Positions 27,931 through 36,570 of a stretch of 64,000 nt of DNA are shown piece by piece (the stretch's first letter is position 1; each line of letters starts with the position of its first letter). This stretch comes from Kocuria palustris (lineage in GTDB: Bacteria > Actinomycetota > Actinomycetes > Actinomycetales > Micrococcaceae): NCBI RefSeq assembly GCF_016907795.1, contig NZ_JAFBCR010000001.1, forward strand, positions 1,922,001 to 1,986,000, given 5' to 3'. The notes under the pieces were generated by a model that was not told the DNA's origin, did no database searches, and was given only the letters and a program-made list of their open reading frames with translations. The translations under genes were made by a program, and so were the position numbers.

Positions 27931-28896
27931 TCAGTCGAGCGGCAGCTCGGACACCGTGGTGCCGTCGAGGTCGATCTGCTCGGGGGAGGGGACGCCGGTG
28001 CCGGGCAGCGCGGTGGCGCCGGAGCCGTAGGCCACCGCGCGGCGCAGCCGCTCGGCCGGGGCCAGGCCCTCCGTGTGGGCGATCAGCAGCCCGGACAGCG
28101 ACGAGTCGCCGGCGCCCACGGTGGAGACCGGTGTGATGGGCGGGGGAGTCGCGGACCAGGCGCCCTCGGCGGTGACCAGCACGGCCCCGGCACCGCCGAG
28201 GGTGGCCAGCACCTCCCGGACCCCGCGCTCCACGAGCCGCCGGGCCGCACGCGCGGCGGGCAGGAAGTCGCCGTCGTCGGCGGCGGCCTCGATGGCCAGG
28301 CCGTCATCGCCCACGAGCTGGCCGAGCTCGAGCCCGTTCGGCTTGAGGATGTCCGGAGCTGCGGTCTCGAGGCGCTCGGACAGCGCCACGAGCGGGGCGT
28401 CCGAGGTGTCCACGGCGATCTGCACACCGCTGCCGCGCAGCTGCGTGATCAGCTGTGCGTACCAGTCCTCCGACGGGCCCGGGGGCAGCGAGCCGCACAG
28501 GGCCACCCAGTCGCCGGGCGAGACGGCGTCGCGGACCGCGGCCAGGCAGGCCAGCTGGGCATCGTCATCCAGCAGCGCCCCGGGCTCGTTGATCTTGGTG
28601 GTGGTGCCGTCGGGCTCGGTCAGGGTGATGTTGGTGCGCACGCGTCCGGGCAGGTCCACCGCACGGTGGGCCACGTCCGCCTGGGCGAGGGCCGACAGCA
28701 GCGGGTCGCCGCTGGATGCGGGCAGTACGGCCAGGGTGGGTGCGCCCGCCAGGGCCAGGGCGCGGGAGACGTTGATGCCCTTGCCGCCGGGGCCGTCGTC
28801 CACGGACGCGATGCGGTTGACGCCGCCGCGCTCCAGCGGGGCGGTCAGGGCGGCGGTGCGGTCGATGCTGGGGCTGGCGGTGAAGGTGACGATCAT
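27931..28896 (-). CDS. fruK: 1-phosphofructokinase
   Basis: A 321-residue PfkB-family kinase that converts fructose-1-phosphate to fructose-1,6-bisphosphate. It shows the N-terminal TPSIDRT-like start (TASPSIDRTAAL), the substrate motif DGPGGKGINVSRAL and the C-terminal ATP/catalytic motif STVGAGDSSLSGLL with the base Asp. The ATG at 28896 overlaps the fruR stop as ATGA. It is followed by fruA, the usual actinobacterial order fruR-fruK-fruA. Confidence 0.94.
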   Translation of the reverse strand: MIVTFTASPSIDRTAALTAPLERGGVNRIASVDDGPGGKGINVSRALALAGAPTLAVLPASSGDPLLSALAQADVAHRAVDLPGRVRTNITLTEPDGTTTKINEPGALLDDDAQLACLAAVRDAVSPGDWVALCGSLPPGPSEDWYAQLITQLRGSGVQIAVDTSDAPLVALSERLETAAPDILKPNGLELGQLVGDDGLAIEAAADDGDFLPAARAARRLVERGVREVLATLGGAGAVLVTAEGAWSATPPPITPVSTVGAGDSSLSGLLIAHTEGLAPAERLRRAVAYGSGATALPGTGVPSPEQIDLDGTTVSELPLD

Positions 28897-29744
28897 GCGA
28901 TCACGACCTCGATCTCTGCTCGGTTCAGGGCTTCGGCAAGGGAGCTGGGCGGGACGGCGTCCGTGATGAGGACGTCGATCGCGCTGAGGTCGGCGAACGT
29001 GCACAGGTGCTCGGCGCCGAACTTGGTGGAGTCGACCAGCGCGATCACGCGCTGGGAGCGGGCGGCGATCAGGCGCTTGGCGGCGGCCTCCTCGGCGTCC
29101 GGGGTGGTCAGTCCGAGCACGGCGGACAGGCCGTTGGAGCCCAGGAAGGCGACGTCCGCGGAGATCGAGCTCAGCAGGGCATTGGTCTGGGCTCCCACGA
29201 CCGTCTCCGTGACCGGGCGGAGTCGTCCGCCCAGCAGGAGGACCTCGACATCGCGGGCGTGGGAGAGCTCCACGCCGGCGCTGGGGGAGTTCGTCACGAC
29301 CGTGACGGGCTCGAGGGCCCCCTCCCGCGCTGCGGCGGACATGGCGGCGGCGAGGCAGCCGGTGGTGCTGCCGCCGTCGAGCAGTACCGAGCCGTGCGCC
29401 GGCGGAAGATGGCCCATGGCGGCCCGGGCGATCGCGGCCTTGGCCCCGATCCGGGTGGCTCTGCGGTCATCGACGGCGGCCTCGCGGCCGTTGCGCCCCA
29501 GCGGCGGGATGGCACCGCCGTGCACGCGCTGGATGCGGCCCTGCCGCTCCAGGACGTCGAGGTCGCGGCGGATGGTCTCCGGGGCGACCGAGAACTGGAC
29601 TGCCAGCTCCGCCACGGAGACGCGCCCCTGGACGGCGGCCTGCTGCGAGATGGCCTGCCGCCGCTCGGGCGCGAAGAGGCCCTGCCCGGTGTCCGGATCC
29701 GAGCCCGCCGCGTCCCCCGAGAGAGGCTGCTCTGTGATGTTCAT
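28893..29744 (-). CDS. fruR: DeoR-family repressor of the fructose PTS genes
   Basis: A regulator of about 283 residues. The DeoR helix-turn-helix is FSVAPETIRRDLDVLERQGR followed by VHGGAIPP. The sugar-phosphate domain shows LDGGSTTGCLAAAM, VTNSPSAGVEL, LLGGRLRPVTETVVG and ALVDSTKFG. The chosen start is ATG 29744 (MNITEQ); ATG 29753 or 29789 upstream are alternatives and no strong ribosome site decides. It is divergent from ptsI with a palindromic operator candidate between, and heads the fruK-fruA operon. The inducer is expected to be fructose-1-phosphate. Confidence 0.88.
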   Translation of the reverse strand: MNITEQPLSGDAAGSDPDTGQGLFAPERRQAISQQAAVQGRVSVAELAVQFSVAPETIRRDLDVLERQGRIQRVHGGAIPPLGRNGREAAVDDRRATRIGAKAAIARAAMGHLPPAHGSVLLDGGSTTGCLAAAMSAAAREGALEPVTVVTNSPSAGVELSHARDVEVLLLGGRLRPVTETVVGAQTNALLSSISADVAFLGSNGLSAVLGLTTPDAEEAAAKRLIAARSQRVIALVDSTKFGAEHLCTFADLSAIDVLITDAVPPSSLAEALNRAEIEVVIA

Positions 29745-29780
29745 TACGCCCATTTGTACATGATCATGCCCGGATGCGTT

Positions 29781-29812
29781 GATTGTCAATCTGTGTCCCG
29801 CTTCACTAGAAT
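29781..29812 (+). promoter_or_regulatory. fruR-ptsI divergent promoters and operator
   Basis: For ptsI, TTGTCA (29783-29788) and TAGAAT (29807-29812) are 18 bases apart, a strong promoter. On the minus strand TTGACA at 29784-29789 is a perfect -35 for fruR. Both -35 boxes lie in the palindrome GATTG-T-CAATC (29781-29791), so one bound FruR dimer could shut both directions. Confidence 0.6.
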
Positions 29813-29881
29813 ACCTGCAAGCAACGCTCGCCCGCGCATGTCCGCGCGGTTTCAGCGACTCGATGATGAGGAGCGCTCTTC

Positions 29882-31600
29882 ATGTCCGAAGATGCCCGTT
29901 TGAACACTGCCGCCGCTGCTGCCCCGCAGGCCGACCTGACGGGCATCGGCGTCGTAGCCGGCGTCGCGGCTCGTCCCGCCATGTGGGTCCGGCCCCGCCC
30001 GGCCCTGCCGACCGACGGGCCGGAGATCCCGGAGTCGGATCGCGAGTCGCAGAAGGAGCGCTTCGACATCGCCGCCGCCACCGTCGCCGGACGCCTGGAC
30101 GCCCGCGCGCAGCGTGCGGAGGGCCACGCGGCCGAGGTCCTCGGCGCCACCGCCGCGCTCGTCACGGACAAGGGCTGGCGCCGCGCCGTCGGCAAGCAGA
30201 TCGACTCCGGCGCCTCCGCCGAGCTCGCCGCGGCGCGGGCCACGGACACCTTCGTGGCCAAGTTCGAGAAGATCGGCGGCCTCATGGCCGAGCGCACGAC
30301 GGATCTGAAGGACATCCGCGACCGCGTCATCGCCGAGCTGCGCGGGGAGCCGGAGCCCGGCGTCCCGGATCCGGCCGAGCCGATCATCCTGCTGGCCGAC
30401 GACCTCGCCCCCGCGGACACCGCGGGGCTCAAGCCCGAGCTCGTGCAGGGCATCGTCACCGAGCTCGGCGGCAAGACCAGCCACACCGCCATCATCGCCC
30501 GCCAGTTCGGCATCCCCTGCGTGGTGGGTGCAGGCTCCGCGCTGCGTCAGATCGAGGACGGCCAGCTGATCCTGGTCGACGGCGAGTCCGGTGTGATCGA
30601 GCTCGAGCCGGAGGCCGATTCCGCCGCCTCCCGGGCCGCCGAGTCCGCCGAGACGCTGGCGCGCATCCGCACCTGGACCGGCCCCGCCGTCTCCGCCGAC
30701 GGCACCCGCATCCAGCTGCTGGCCAACGTCCAGGACGGAGCGGGCGCCCGCACCGCCGTGGCCACCGGCCTGCCGGAGGGTGTGGGCCTCTTCCGCACCG
30801 AGCTGTCCTTCCTCAACGCCACGGCCGAGCCCTCCGTGGCCGAGCAGACCGCCCTCTACCGCGAGGTTTTCGACGCCTTCGACGGCTTCAAGGTGGTCGT
30901 GCGCACCCTCGACGCCGGCTCGGACAAGCCCCTGGCCTTCGCGACCATGCCGGATGAGCCCAACCCGTCGCTGGGCGTGCGCGGCGTGCGCATCGCCTTC
31001 GAGGACGACGGCGTGCTGACCCGTCAGCTCGACGCCATCGCCGCTGCGGCCGAGGGATCCGGGGCGGAGCCCTGGGTCATGGCCCCCATGATCGCCACGG
31101 TCGATGAGGCCAAGTGGTTCGGCGATCTGTGCCGCGAGCGCGACCTCAAGCCCGGCGTCATGATCGAGGTCCCGTCGGCCGCTCTGCTGGCCGATCAGCT
31201 GATCGAGCACGTCGACTTCTTCTCGATCGGCACGAACGACCTCACCCAGTACGCCATGGCCGCCGACCGCATGGCCTCGGGTCTGGCCCAGCTCACGGAT
31301 CCCTGGCAGCCCGCCGTGCTCAAGCTCGTGCAGATGGCCGCGCAGGCGGGCCAGCGCGCCGGCAAGCCCGTGGGAGTGTGCGGAGAGGCCGCAGCCGACC
31401 CGCTGCTGGCCTGCGTGCTGATCGGCCTGGGCATCACCTCGCTGTCCGCGGCCGCCCCGGCTCTGGCAGCCGTCGGCGTGAAGCTCGGCGAGGCCACGGA
31501 CGAGCAGATGAAGCGCGCCGCGGAGGCCGCCGTGCAGGCCCCGTCGCCGGAGGCCGCCTGCGAGGCCGCCTCGGCCGCGCTGTCCGACGCTCGGGCCTGA
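29882..31600 (+). CDS. ptsI: PTS enzyme I (phosphoenolpyruvate-protein phosphotransferase)
   Basis: A 572-residue cytoplasmic enzyme that passes phosphate from PEP to HPr. The phosphohistidine domain has His201 in GGKTSHTAIIARQFGIPCVVG-like sequence, split by the family pattern. The PEP-binding barrel shows EGVGLFRTELSFL, PNPSLGVRGVRIA, IEVPSAALLAD, FFSIGTNDLTQYAMAADR and the active Cys in VCGEAAADP. AGGAG precedes ATG 29882. It is divergent from fruR, so general PTS and fructose PTS are regulated together, as in corynebacteria. Confidence 0.95.
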   Translation: MSEDARLNTAAAAAPQADLTGIGVVAGVAARPAMWVRPRPALPTDGPEIPESDRESQKERFDIAAATVAGRLDARAQRAEGHAAEVLGATAALVTDKGWRRAVGKQIDSGASAELAAARATDTFVAKFEKIGGLMAERTTDLKDIRDRVIAELRGEPEPGVPDPAEPIILLADDLAPADTAGLKPELVQGIVTELGGKTSHTAIIARQFGIPCVVGAGSALRQIEDGQLILVDGESGVIELEPEADSAASRAAESAETLARIRTWTGPAVSADGTRIQLLANVQDGAGARTAVATGLPEGVGLFRTELSFLNATAEPSVAEQTALYREVFDAFDGFKVVVRTLDAGSDKPLAFATMPDEPNPSLGVRGVRIAFEDDGVLTRQLDAIAAAAEGSGAEPWVMAPMIATVDEAKWFGDLCRERDLKPGVMIEVPSAALLADQLIEHVDFFSIGTNDLTQYAMAADRMASGLAQLTDPWQPAVLKLVQMAAQAGQRAGKPVGVCGEAAADPLLACVLIGLGITSLSAAAPALAAVGVKLGEATDEQMKRAAEAAVQAPSPEAACEAASAALSDARA

Positions 31601-31610
31601 GGCGGCGCAG

Positions 31611-32360
31611 GTGAAGCCGTTCCTGCTGATCTCCACCCGGCCGGAGGACTCGATCGCCGAGGAGGAGCTCGATACCTTCCTGCGCTTCACGGGGCTGGAG
31701 CCGGATCAGCTGCGCCAGCTGCGCCTGGAGAAGGGTCCGGAGGTCGCCCGCGAGCTGCAGGATCTGGACCTGGACGAGATCTCCGGGATCTTCGTGGGCG
31801 GCTCGCCGTTCACCACCTCCACGCCGCAGGAGGAGAAGACCGAGGTGCAGGTCCGTGTGGAGAAGGACCTCGGCGAGCTGCTCGACCGCGTCATGGACCG
31901 CGGCACCCCCTTCTTCGGGGCCTGCTACGGCGTGGGCACGCTCGGCGTGCATCAGGGCGGGGTCGTGGACGGCACCTACGCCGAGGGCGTGGGTCCCATC
32001 CGGATCACCGTGACCGACGAAGGCTCCCGGGACGTCCTGCTCGAGGGGATGCCGGAGACCTTCTGGGGGTACGTGGGGCACCAGGAGGCCGTGCGCGCTC
32101 TGCCGTCCAATGCCGTGCTGCTGGCCACGGGGGAGGAGTGCCCGGTGCAGATGTTCCGCATCGGCGAGCGGGCCTGGGCCACGCAGTTCCATCCGGAGCT
32201 CGACGACACCGCGCTGCTGAGCCGGATCGATGCCTACAAGCACCATGGGTACTTCCGTCCGGAGGACGCCGAGGAGGTGCGCCGTCGCGTGATCGACGGC
32301 CCCCAGGCCGATCAGCCGCGGCGCCTGCTGGCTCGCTTCGCGGAGGTCTTCGCCCGCTGA
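31611..32360 (+). CDS. Class I glutamine amidotransferase-like protein
   Basis: A 249-residue protein of the GMP-synthase-like GATase1 fold. The triad is intact: Cys105 in FFGACYGVGTLG, His194 and Glu196 in WATQFHPELDD. Such stand-alone domains hydrolyse glutamine and give ammonia to an unknown partner, or act in polyamine or peptide turnover. GTG 31611 is the only start that keeps the conserved N-terminal KPFLLISTRPED. It begins 10 bases after ptsI stops, so it may be co-transcribed with ptsI although no functional link is obvious. Confidence 0.75.
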   Translation: MKPFLLISTRPEDSIAEEELDTFLRFTGLEPDQLRQLRLEKGPEVARELQDLDLDEISGIFVGGSPFTTSTPQEEKTEVQVRVEKDLGELLDRVMDRGTPFFGACYGVGTLGVHQGGVVDGTYAEGVGPIRITVTDEGSRDVLLEGMPETFWGYVGHQEAVRALPSNAVLLATGEECPVQMFRIGERAWATQFHPELDDTALLSRIDAYKHHGYFRPEDAEEVRRRVIDGPQADQPRRLLARFAEVFAR

Positions 32361-32504
32361 GGGCCAGAGCCTGCGGGGACGGCTTGGCTCCGGTCGGATC
32401 CGGTGCGGCGGGCGAGCGATCGGGGGCCGTCGTCGTCCGTGAGAGGGACCGCGGCGCTGTCCGGAACCACCCTCGGGAGGGAGGGCGTCGTCGTCCCGCG
32501 CGGA

Positions 32505-32510
32505 TACGGT
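32505..32510 (+). promoter_or_regulatory. -10 box (TACGGT) for a leaderless transcript
   Basis: TACGGT ends seven bases before ATG 32518, the spacing at which transcription would start at or next to the A of the start codon. Confidence 0.45.
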
Positions 32511-32517
32511 GGAGACC

Positions 32518-33831
32518 ATGAGCACCGCCGCCTCCGCCCAGTCGTCGCCCACGGCTTCCCCTTCTGAGCCCGTGCCCTGGGGCGGTGCCGCAGCGCCGGG
32601 GCCCGTCGGCGGTCCTCCCGCGCGCGGGACCGGGGCTCCCTCCGGGACGCGACGTCTTCCGCTGGGCGCGGAGGTCCGCGACCTGCCCTATCACCGGCTC
32701 GGCCTCGCCGACCACCGGCATCGCCCGTGGGCCCCGCTGATCGAGGGCGCGCTGAGCGGCGGGATATATCTCGGGGCGAGCATCTTCTTCACCGTTGCGC
32801 TCCTGCTGGGCATGCTCGTCTTCCGCCCCGAGCTCACGGACACGTTCATGACGGGCGATCCCAACCAGATGAACATGGCGGATCCGTGGCTGCTCGTGCT
32901 GCTGTTCGGATCGGTCGCGATCTGGCTGCCCATCGCGCTGTTCGCCCGCTGGGTCATGCGGCCTCGGCCGACGGGACTGATCTGGTCGGTGACCGGATGG
33001 ATCCGCTGGAAGTACCTCTTCATCACCCTGGGCGTGGCCGCCGCGATCTACCTGGTGATCCAGGTGGGGCTCAGCCTGCTGCTGAGCGCGCTGGCCCCGC
33101 AGGAGCAGGGCCTCGAGTTCGAGCCGCAGCCGTGGTGGTGGCTGAGCCTGATCCTGATGCTGCTGATCGTGCCCATCCAGTGCACCGCTGAAGAGGTCGT
33201 GTTCCGCGGCTACCTGGCGCAGATGCTGGGACGCTGGCTGCGTCACCCCCTGTTCGCGATCCTGCTGCCCGTCCCGCTGTTCATGCTCGGGCACCTCTAC
33301 GACATCTGGGGTCAGCTCTCCGTCGGCATGATGGCGCTCGTGGCCGGCTGGGTCGTCTGGCGCACCGGCGGGCTCGAGGCCGCCATCGCTCTGCACGTCG
33401 TCAACAACATCTTCGCCTCCTTGACGGTGCTGTTCGTGCCGTTCGACCCGGAGGCGCAGGCAGAGTCCGTGGGCTGGTTCGGCTTCCTCGTCACGGCGGT
33501 CATGCAGGTGTCCTTCGGCCTCCTGGCGATCTGGATCGCCAAGCGAAGCGGCCTGGCCGTGACCCGACGCAGCGCCGTGTGGCCGGCCCGCGCCCGCCGC
33601 GACTGGGAGCGCTTCACGGGGCTCGACGCCGCCGGGGTGCGCGAGCTGCCCGCAGCTGCGGAGATCGCGGACATGCTCGGCGCCTGGCGTGCCGGTGGTC
33701 AGGCCGGTCCGGGCGCGACCTCCTGGCAGGCGGGCCCGGCCGTTCCCGTCGGACGGCCCGGAGCGCCCGTCCCCGGGCAGCCGGAGCAGCCCGCCCCCAT
33801 GGGGCCCCCGGCGGCTCCGCCGCGCCCCTAG
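32518..33831 (+). CDS. CPBP-family intramembrane metalloprotease
   Basis: A 437-residue membrane protein with about eight helices. The CPBP (Abi, Rce1-like) motifs are present: motif 1 CTAEEVVFRGYLAQ (paired Glu and Arg), motif 2 with FMLGHLYD, and motif 3 IALHVVNNIFASL. In bacteria these proteins process or confer immunity to peptides, or recruit protein complexes; the substrate here is unknown. The N-terminal 60 residues are Pro/Ser-rich, and the C-terminal 90 are a Pro/Gly/Ala-rich cytoplasmic tail. The start at ATG 32518 is supported by the leaderless -10 box. Confidence 0.85.
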   Translation: MSTAASAQSSPTASPSEPVPWGGAAAPGPVGGPPARGTGAPSGTRRLPLGAEVRDLPYHRLGLADHRHRPWAPLIEGALSGGIYLGASIFFTVALLLGMLVFRPELTDTFMTGDPNQMNMADPWLLVLLFGSVAIWLPIALFARWVMRPRPTGLIWSVTGWIRWKYLFITLGVAAAIYLVIQVGLSLLLSALAPQEQGLEFEPQPWWWLSLILMLLIVPIQCTAEEVVFRGYLAQMLGRWLRHPLFAILLPVPLFMLGHLYDIWGQLSVGMMALVAGWVVWRTGGLEAAIALHVVNNIFASLTVLFVPFDPEAQAESVGWFGFLVTAVMQVSFGLLAIWIAKRSGLAVTRRSAVWPARARRDWERFTGLDAAGVRELPAAAEIADMLGAWRAGGQAGPGATSWQAGPAVPVGRPGAPVPGQPEQPAPMGPPAAPPRP

Positions 33832-33934
33832 GGCCAGCGGCCCTCACCGTGATCGGTGCCGCGGCGCTGCCTGGTCGAGTGGCGCGGTGCGGCAGAGCAG
33901 GGCTCCGGCGGGAGGCCCCGTCAGGCGCGGGGCT

Positions 33935-34345
33935 TCAGGCTGCGACGCTCGAGGCGGCGCTCCAGGTCCCCCAGGCCACGACGGGGCCCAGCGCCGCCAC
34001 GATCATGGCCATGCGGCCCGCGCCGCGTCCGCGTCGGCGCAGGAAGGCGGTCGCGCCCATGGCCATGGCGGCCAGGCCCATGAGACCGCAGACCGCCTGT
34101 GCGGCCAGCAGCACGGAGGCCTTGATCTGGGAGTCGCGCGGCATGCCTGCCCAGGTGCCGTCGCCGAACTGCTGCGCCTCGATCAGCACCACGCCCACGA
34201 AGGCCGCGCAGATCGTCGAGAGCACGATGGCGGTCAGGGCCAGGGCCAGGGCGGTCATGCCCATGGTGGGGCCCCGCCCCGTGCCGTCAGAGAGGATCTG
34301 GGGGGAGGCGGGCTTCGGAGGGGCGTCCGACGCCGCGTGTGTCAT
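33935..34345 (-). CDS. Hypothetical three-helix membrane protein
   Basis: A 136-residue protein with three or four hydrophobic segments (about residues 30-55, 75-95 and 105-130) separated by a short polar part (QQFGDGTWAGMPRDSQIK) and a basic loop (LRRRGRGAGR). A TATGTT -10 box lies six bases upstream of the ATG at 34345 on the minus strand (34352-34357), again implying a leaderless mRNA. It is convergent with the CPBP gene. No family recognised. Confidence 0.6.
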   Translation of the reverse strand: MTHAASDAPPKPASPQILSDGTGRGPTMGMTALALALTAIVLSTICAAFVGVVLIEAQQFGDGTWAGMPRDSQIKASVLLAAQAVCGLMGLAAMAMGATAFLRRRGRGAGRMAMIVAALGPVVAWGTWSAASSVAA

Positions 34346-34491
34346 ACAGAGAACATACAGGTTCTGAGGTTCGGAATGCCCTACATCTCGAAGTTCTAAG
34401 GAGCAGAGCCCGACGGCACGGCATGGACTCGAGTCGATGGATGTGCCCCGGGGTCCCGCTATCGCACGCAGCTGCTTCCGTGGGCCGTCCC

Positions 34492-34497
34492 TACACT
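34492..34497 (+). promoter_or_regulatory. -10 box (TACACT) for a leaderless transcript
   Basis: TACACT lies seven bases before ATG 34505 of the aminopeptidase gene. Confidence 0.45.
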
Positions 34498-34504
34498 GGA
34501 GCAC

Positions 34505-35866
34505 ATGGTCGACACGCCCGCTCAGCCCAGTCCCCAGATCCCCGCCGATCCCGACTGGCCGCAGTCGCCGGCCGCGCGGAACGCCCAGGATCTCGCGGAG
34601 CTCGTCATGGCCTCGCCGAGCTCCTTTCACGCTGCCGCAGAGGGCGCGCGACGGCTCGAAGCCGCCGGCTTCCATCAGCTCGACGAGCGCGACGCCTGGT
34701 CCGGCGACGACGTCCGGCAGCCGTCGTACGTGGTGCGCGACGGCGCCCTGATCGCCTGGGTGACCCCGGAGGCCTTGGGGGAGCGGGCGGGATTCCGGGT
34801 CGTCGGGGCCCACACGGACTCGCCGTCGTTCAAGCTCAAGCCGCGCCCCAGCACGGGGCATTCAGGCTGGTGGCAGGCCGGGGTGGAGATCTACGGCGGC
34901 CCGCTCGTGAACTCGTGGCTGGATCGAGAGCTTCGCCTGGCCGGGCGGATCACCGTGCGCACCGAGCAGGGGGCGGAGTCCCGCCTGGTGGCGACGGCGC
35001 CCGTGGCGCGGATCCCGCAGCTGGCGATTCACCTGGACCGCGGGGCCAACAAGGCGCTGAGCCTGGATCCGCAGCAGCACACCCAGCCGATCTGGGGCTG
35101 CGGCGACGAACCCGGGGATGTCCTGGCGCTGCTGGCCGAGGCGGCATCCCGGGGCGGCCTGCGGGTGCGCGCCGAGGACCTGCTGGGCTGGGACATCGTG
35201 CTGGCCGATACGCAGCAGCCGCGCCTTTTCGGCGCGCACCAGGAGCTGCTGGCCTCGGGGCGGCTCGACAACCTCACCTCCGTGCACGCGGGTCTCGAGG
35301 CGCTGACCGGCCGGCTCGATGACCTGCGCGGCGGTCGGCACATCGCGATGCTTGCGGCCTTCGACCACGAGGAGGTCGGCTCGCGCACCCGCTCCGGGGC
35401 CGCCGGGCCGTTCCTCGAGGATGTGCTGGTGCGCGTGGGGGCGGCGCTGGGCTGGGACGAGGACCGTCGACGGGCGGCGATCGCCTCGTCCTCGTGTCTG
35501 TCCTCCGATGCCGGGCACCTGGTGCACCCCAACTACCCCGGCCACCACGACCCCGCCGTGCGGCCGATGCCGGGAGGCGGTCCGCTGCTGAAGATCAACG
35601 CGGATCAGCACTACACGACCGACGCCGATGGCGCTGCCCAGTGGCGGCTGGCCTGCCGCAGCGCCGATGTGCCGGTCCAGGAGTTCGTCTCCCACAACGC
35701 CGTGCCGTGCGGCTCCACCATCGGTCCCATCACAGCGGGACGACTGGGCATGCGCACCCTGGACGTGGGCGTCGGGCTGCTGTCCATGCACTCGGCGCGG
35801 GAGATGGTCCATCTCGAGGATCTGCACGGGCTGGGCCAGGCCATGCAGGAGTGGCTGCTGGGCTGA
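34505..35866 (+). CDS. M18-family aminopeptidase
   Basis: A 453-residue zinc aminopeptidase (aspartyl aminopeptidase/ApeB family) that removes N-terminal, often acidic, residues from peptides in the cytoplasm. Metal ligands are visible in VGAHTDSPSFKLKPRP (His), RLDNLTSVHAGLEAL (Asp), FDHEEVGSRTRSGA (Glu pair), SSDAGHLVHPN (Asp) and SMHSAREM (His). The closing GPITAGRLGMRTLDVGVG is characteristic. The start is ATG 34505, positioned for leaderless translation. Confidence 0.93.
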   Translation: MVDTPAQPSPQIPADPDWPQSPAARNAQDLAELVMASPSSFHAAAEGARRLEAAGFHQLDERDAWSGDDVRQPSYVVRDGALIAWVTPEALGERAGFRVVGAHTDSPSFKLKPRPSTGHSGWWQAGVEIYGGPLVNSWLDRELRLAGRITVRTEQGAESRLVATAPVARIPQLAIHLDRGANKALSLDPQQHTQPIWGCGDEPGDVLALLAEAASRGGLRVRAEDLLGWDIVLADTQQPRLFGAHQELLASGRLDNLTSVHAGLEALTGRLDDLRGGRHIAMLAAFDHEEVGSRTRSGAAGPFLEDVLVRVGAALGWDEDRRRAAIASSSCLSSDAGHLVHPNYPGHHDPAVRPMPGGGPLLKINADQHYTTDADGAAQWRLACRSADVPVQEFVSHNAVPCGSTIGPITAGRLGMRTLDVGVGLLSMHSAREMVHLEDLHGLGQAMQEWLLG

Positions 35867-36039
35867 GGGATCGTCTGGTGCTTCTTTGGAGACGGGCGCG
35901 GGAATTTTCCCCGGAAAACCGTTCTGACCTGCAGTTTCAGGTCTACGACGTGGCCAACGGCACAAGGTGCTGTGCCTGGCCTCATGGGGGAAAGTGAGCG
36001 GGTGCACCGGGTGGCGCCCCCACGACCATGAGGAGACCC
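35867..36039 (+). other. AT-richer leader with nested hairpin before a surface-protein gene
   Basis: This non-coding stretch includes TTTTCC-CC-GGAAAA (35905-35918), ACCTG...CAGGT, and a nested hairpin in which GGCCA/TGGCC (35952-35956, 35977-35981) encloses GGCACA/TGTGCC (35959-35964, 35971-35976). It could be a structured 5' leader of the gene at 36040. It does not match a riboswitch class I can recognise by eye. Confidence 0.35.
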
Positions 36040-36480
36040 ATGTCCCAGCATCCGTCTGCCGTCCTCGGCCGCAGCACTCGTCCGCGTCGCACGGCGGCTC
36101 TGGCCGTCGTCGCAGCCGTCACCACCTCCACGGTGGCCTTCGGACCCGGGGCTCGTCACCTGCGCTCGCTGGACGCTGGCATCGTCGCGGTGCCGGACGA
36201 GCCGACCCCGGAGCCGACCCCGGAGCCCACGGCGACGCCCTCTGCCGTGCCCGAGACCCCGGCAGCCCCGAGCGAGCAGCCTTCCGAGCAGCCGGTGGTC
36301 CCGGCTTCGGGCGGCGGCGACCACGGCGGCCCCGATCAGGTGGAGGTCCACTCGGGCGAGGGCGCCGGTCTGGTCGGCACGAGCGGCTGGACGCCCCTCG
36401 CCCTGGGCGACGGCGTGCTCCTGCTTCTGGCCGCAGCCGTCTTCGCCGTGCCGCGCCTGCGGCGCTCGCGCGGCGGGTGA
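36040..36480 (+). CDS. Secreted or anchored surface protein with Pro-rich stalk
   Basis: A 146-residue protein. A basic N-terminus (RSTRPRRTA) and hydrophobic stretch (LAVVAAVTTSTVAFG) form a signal peptide. It is followed by a short Pro/Thr/Glu stalk with EPTPEPTPEPT, a Gly/Asp/His segment, a C-terminal hydrophobic helix (LALGDGVLLLLAAAVFAV) and a basic tail (RLRRSRGG). This is the shape of a sortase substrate, but no LPxTG-like motif is visible before the final helix. AGGAG at 36031-36035 supports ATG 36040 over the in-frame ATG 36028. The sortase-like gene follows 90 bases later. Confidence 0.6.
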   Translation: MSQHPSAVLGRSTRPRRTAALAVVAAVTTSTVAFGPGARHLRSLDAGIVAVPDEPTPEPTPEPTATPSAVPETPAAPSEQPSEQPVVPASGGGDHGGPDQVEVHSGEGAGLVGTSGWTPLALGDGVLLLLAAAVFAVPRLRRSRGG

Positions 36481-36570
36481 GCCCTCGGAGCCCCTGGTCG
36501 GCGGCAGCCCTGAGGGAGCTGCCGTCGGTCGGGGGCTTCGTCGTCCCTGGATCCTGAGATGCTGGGCCCC

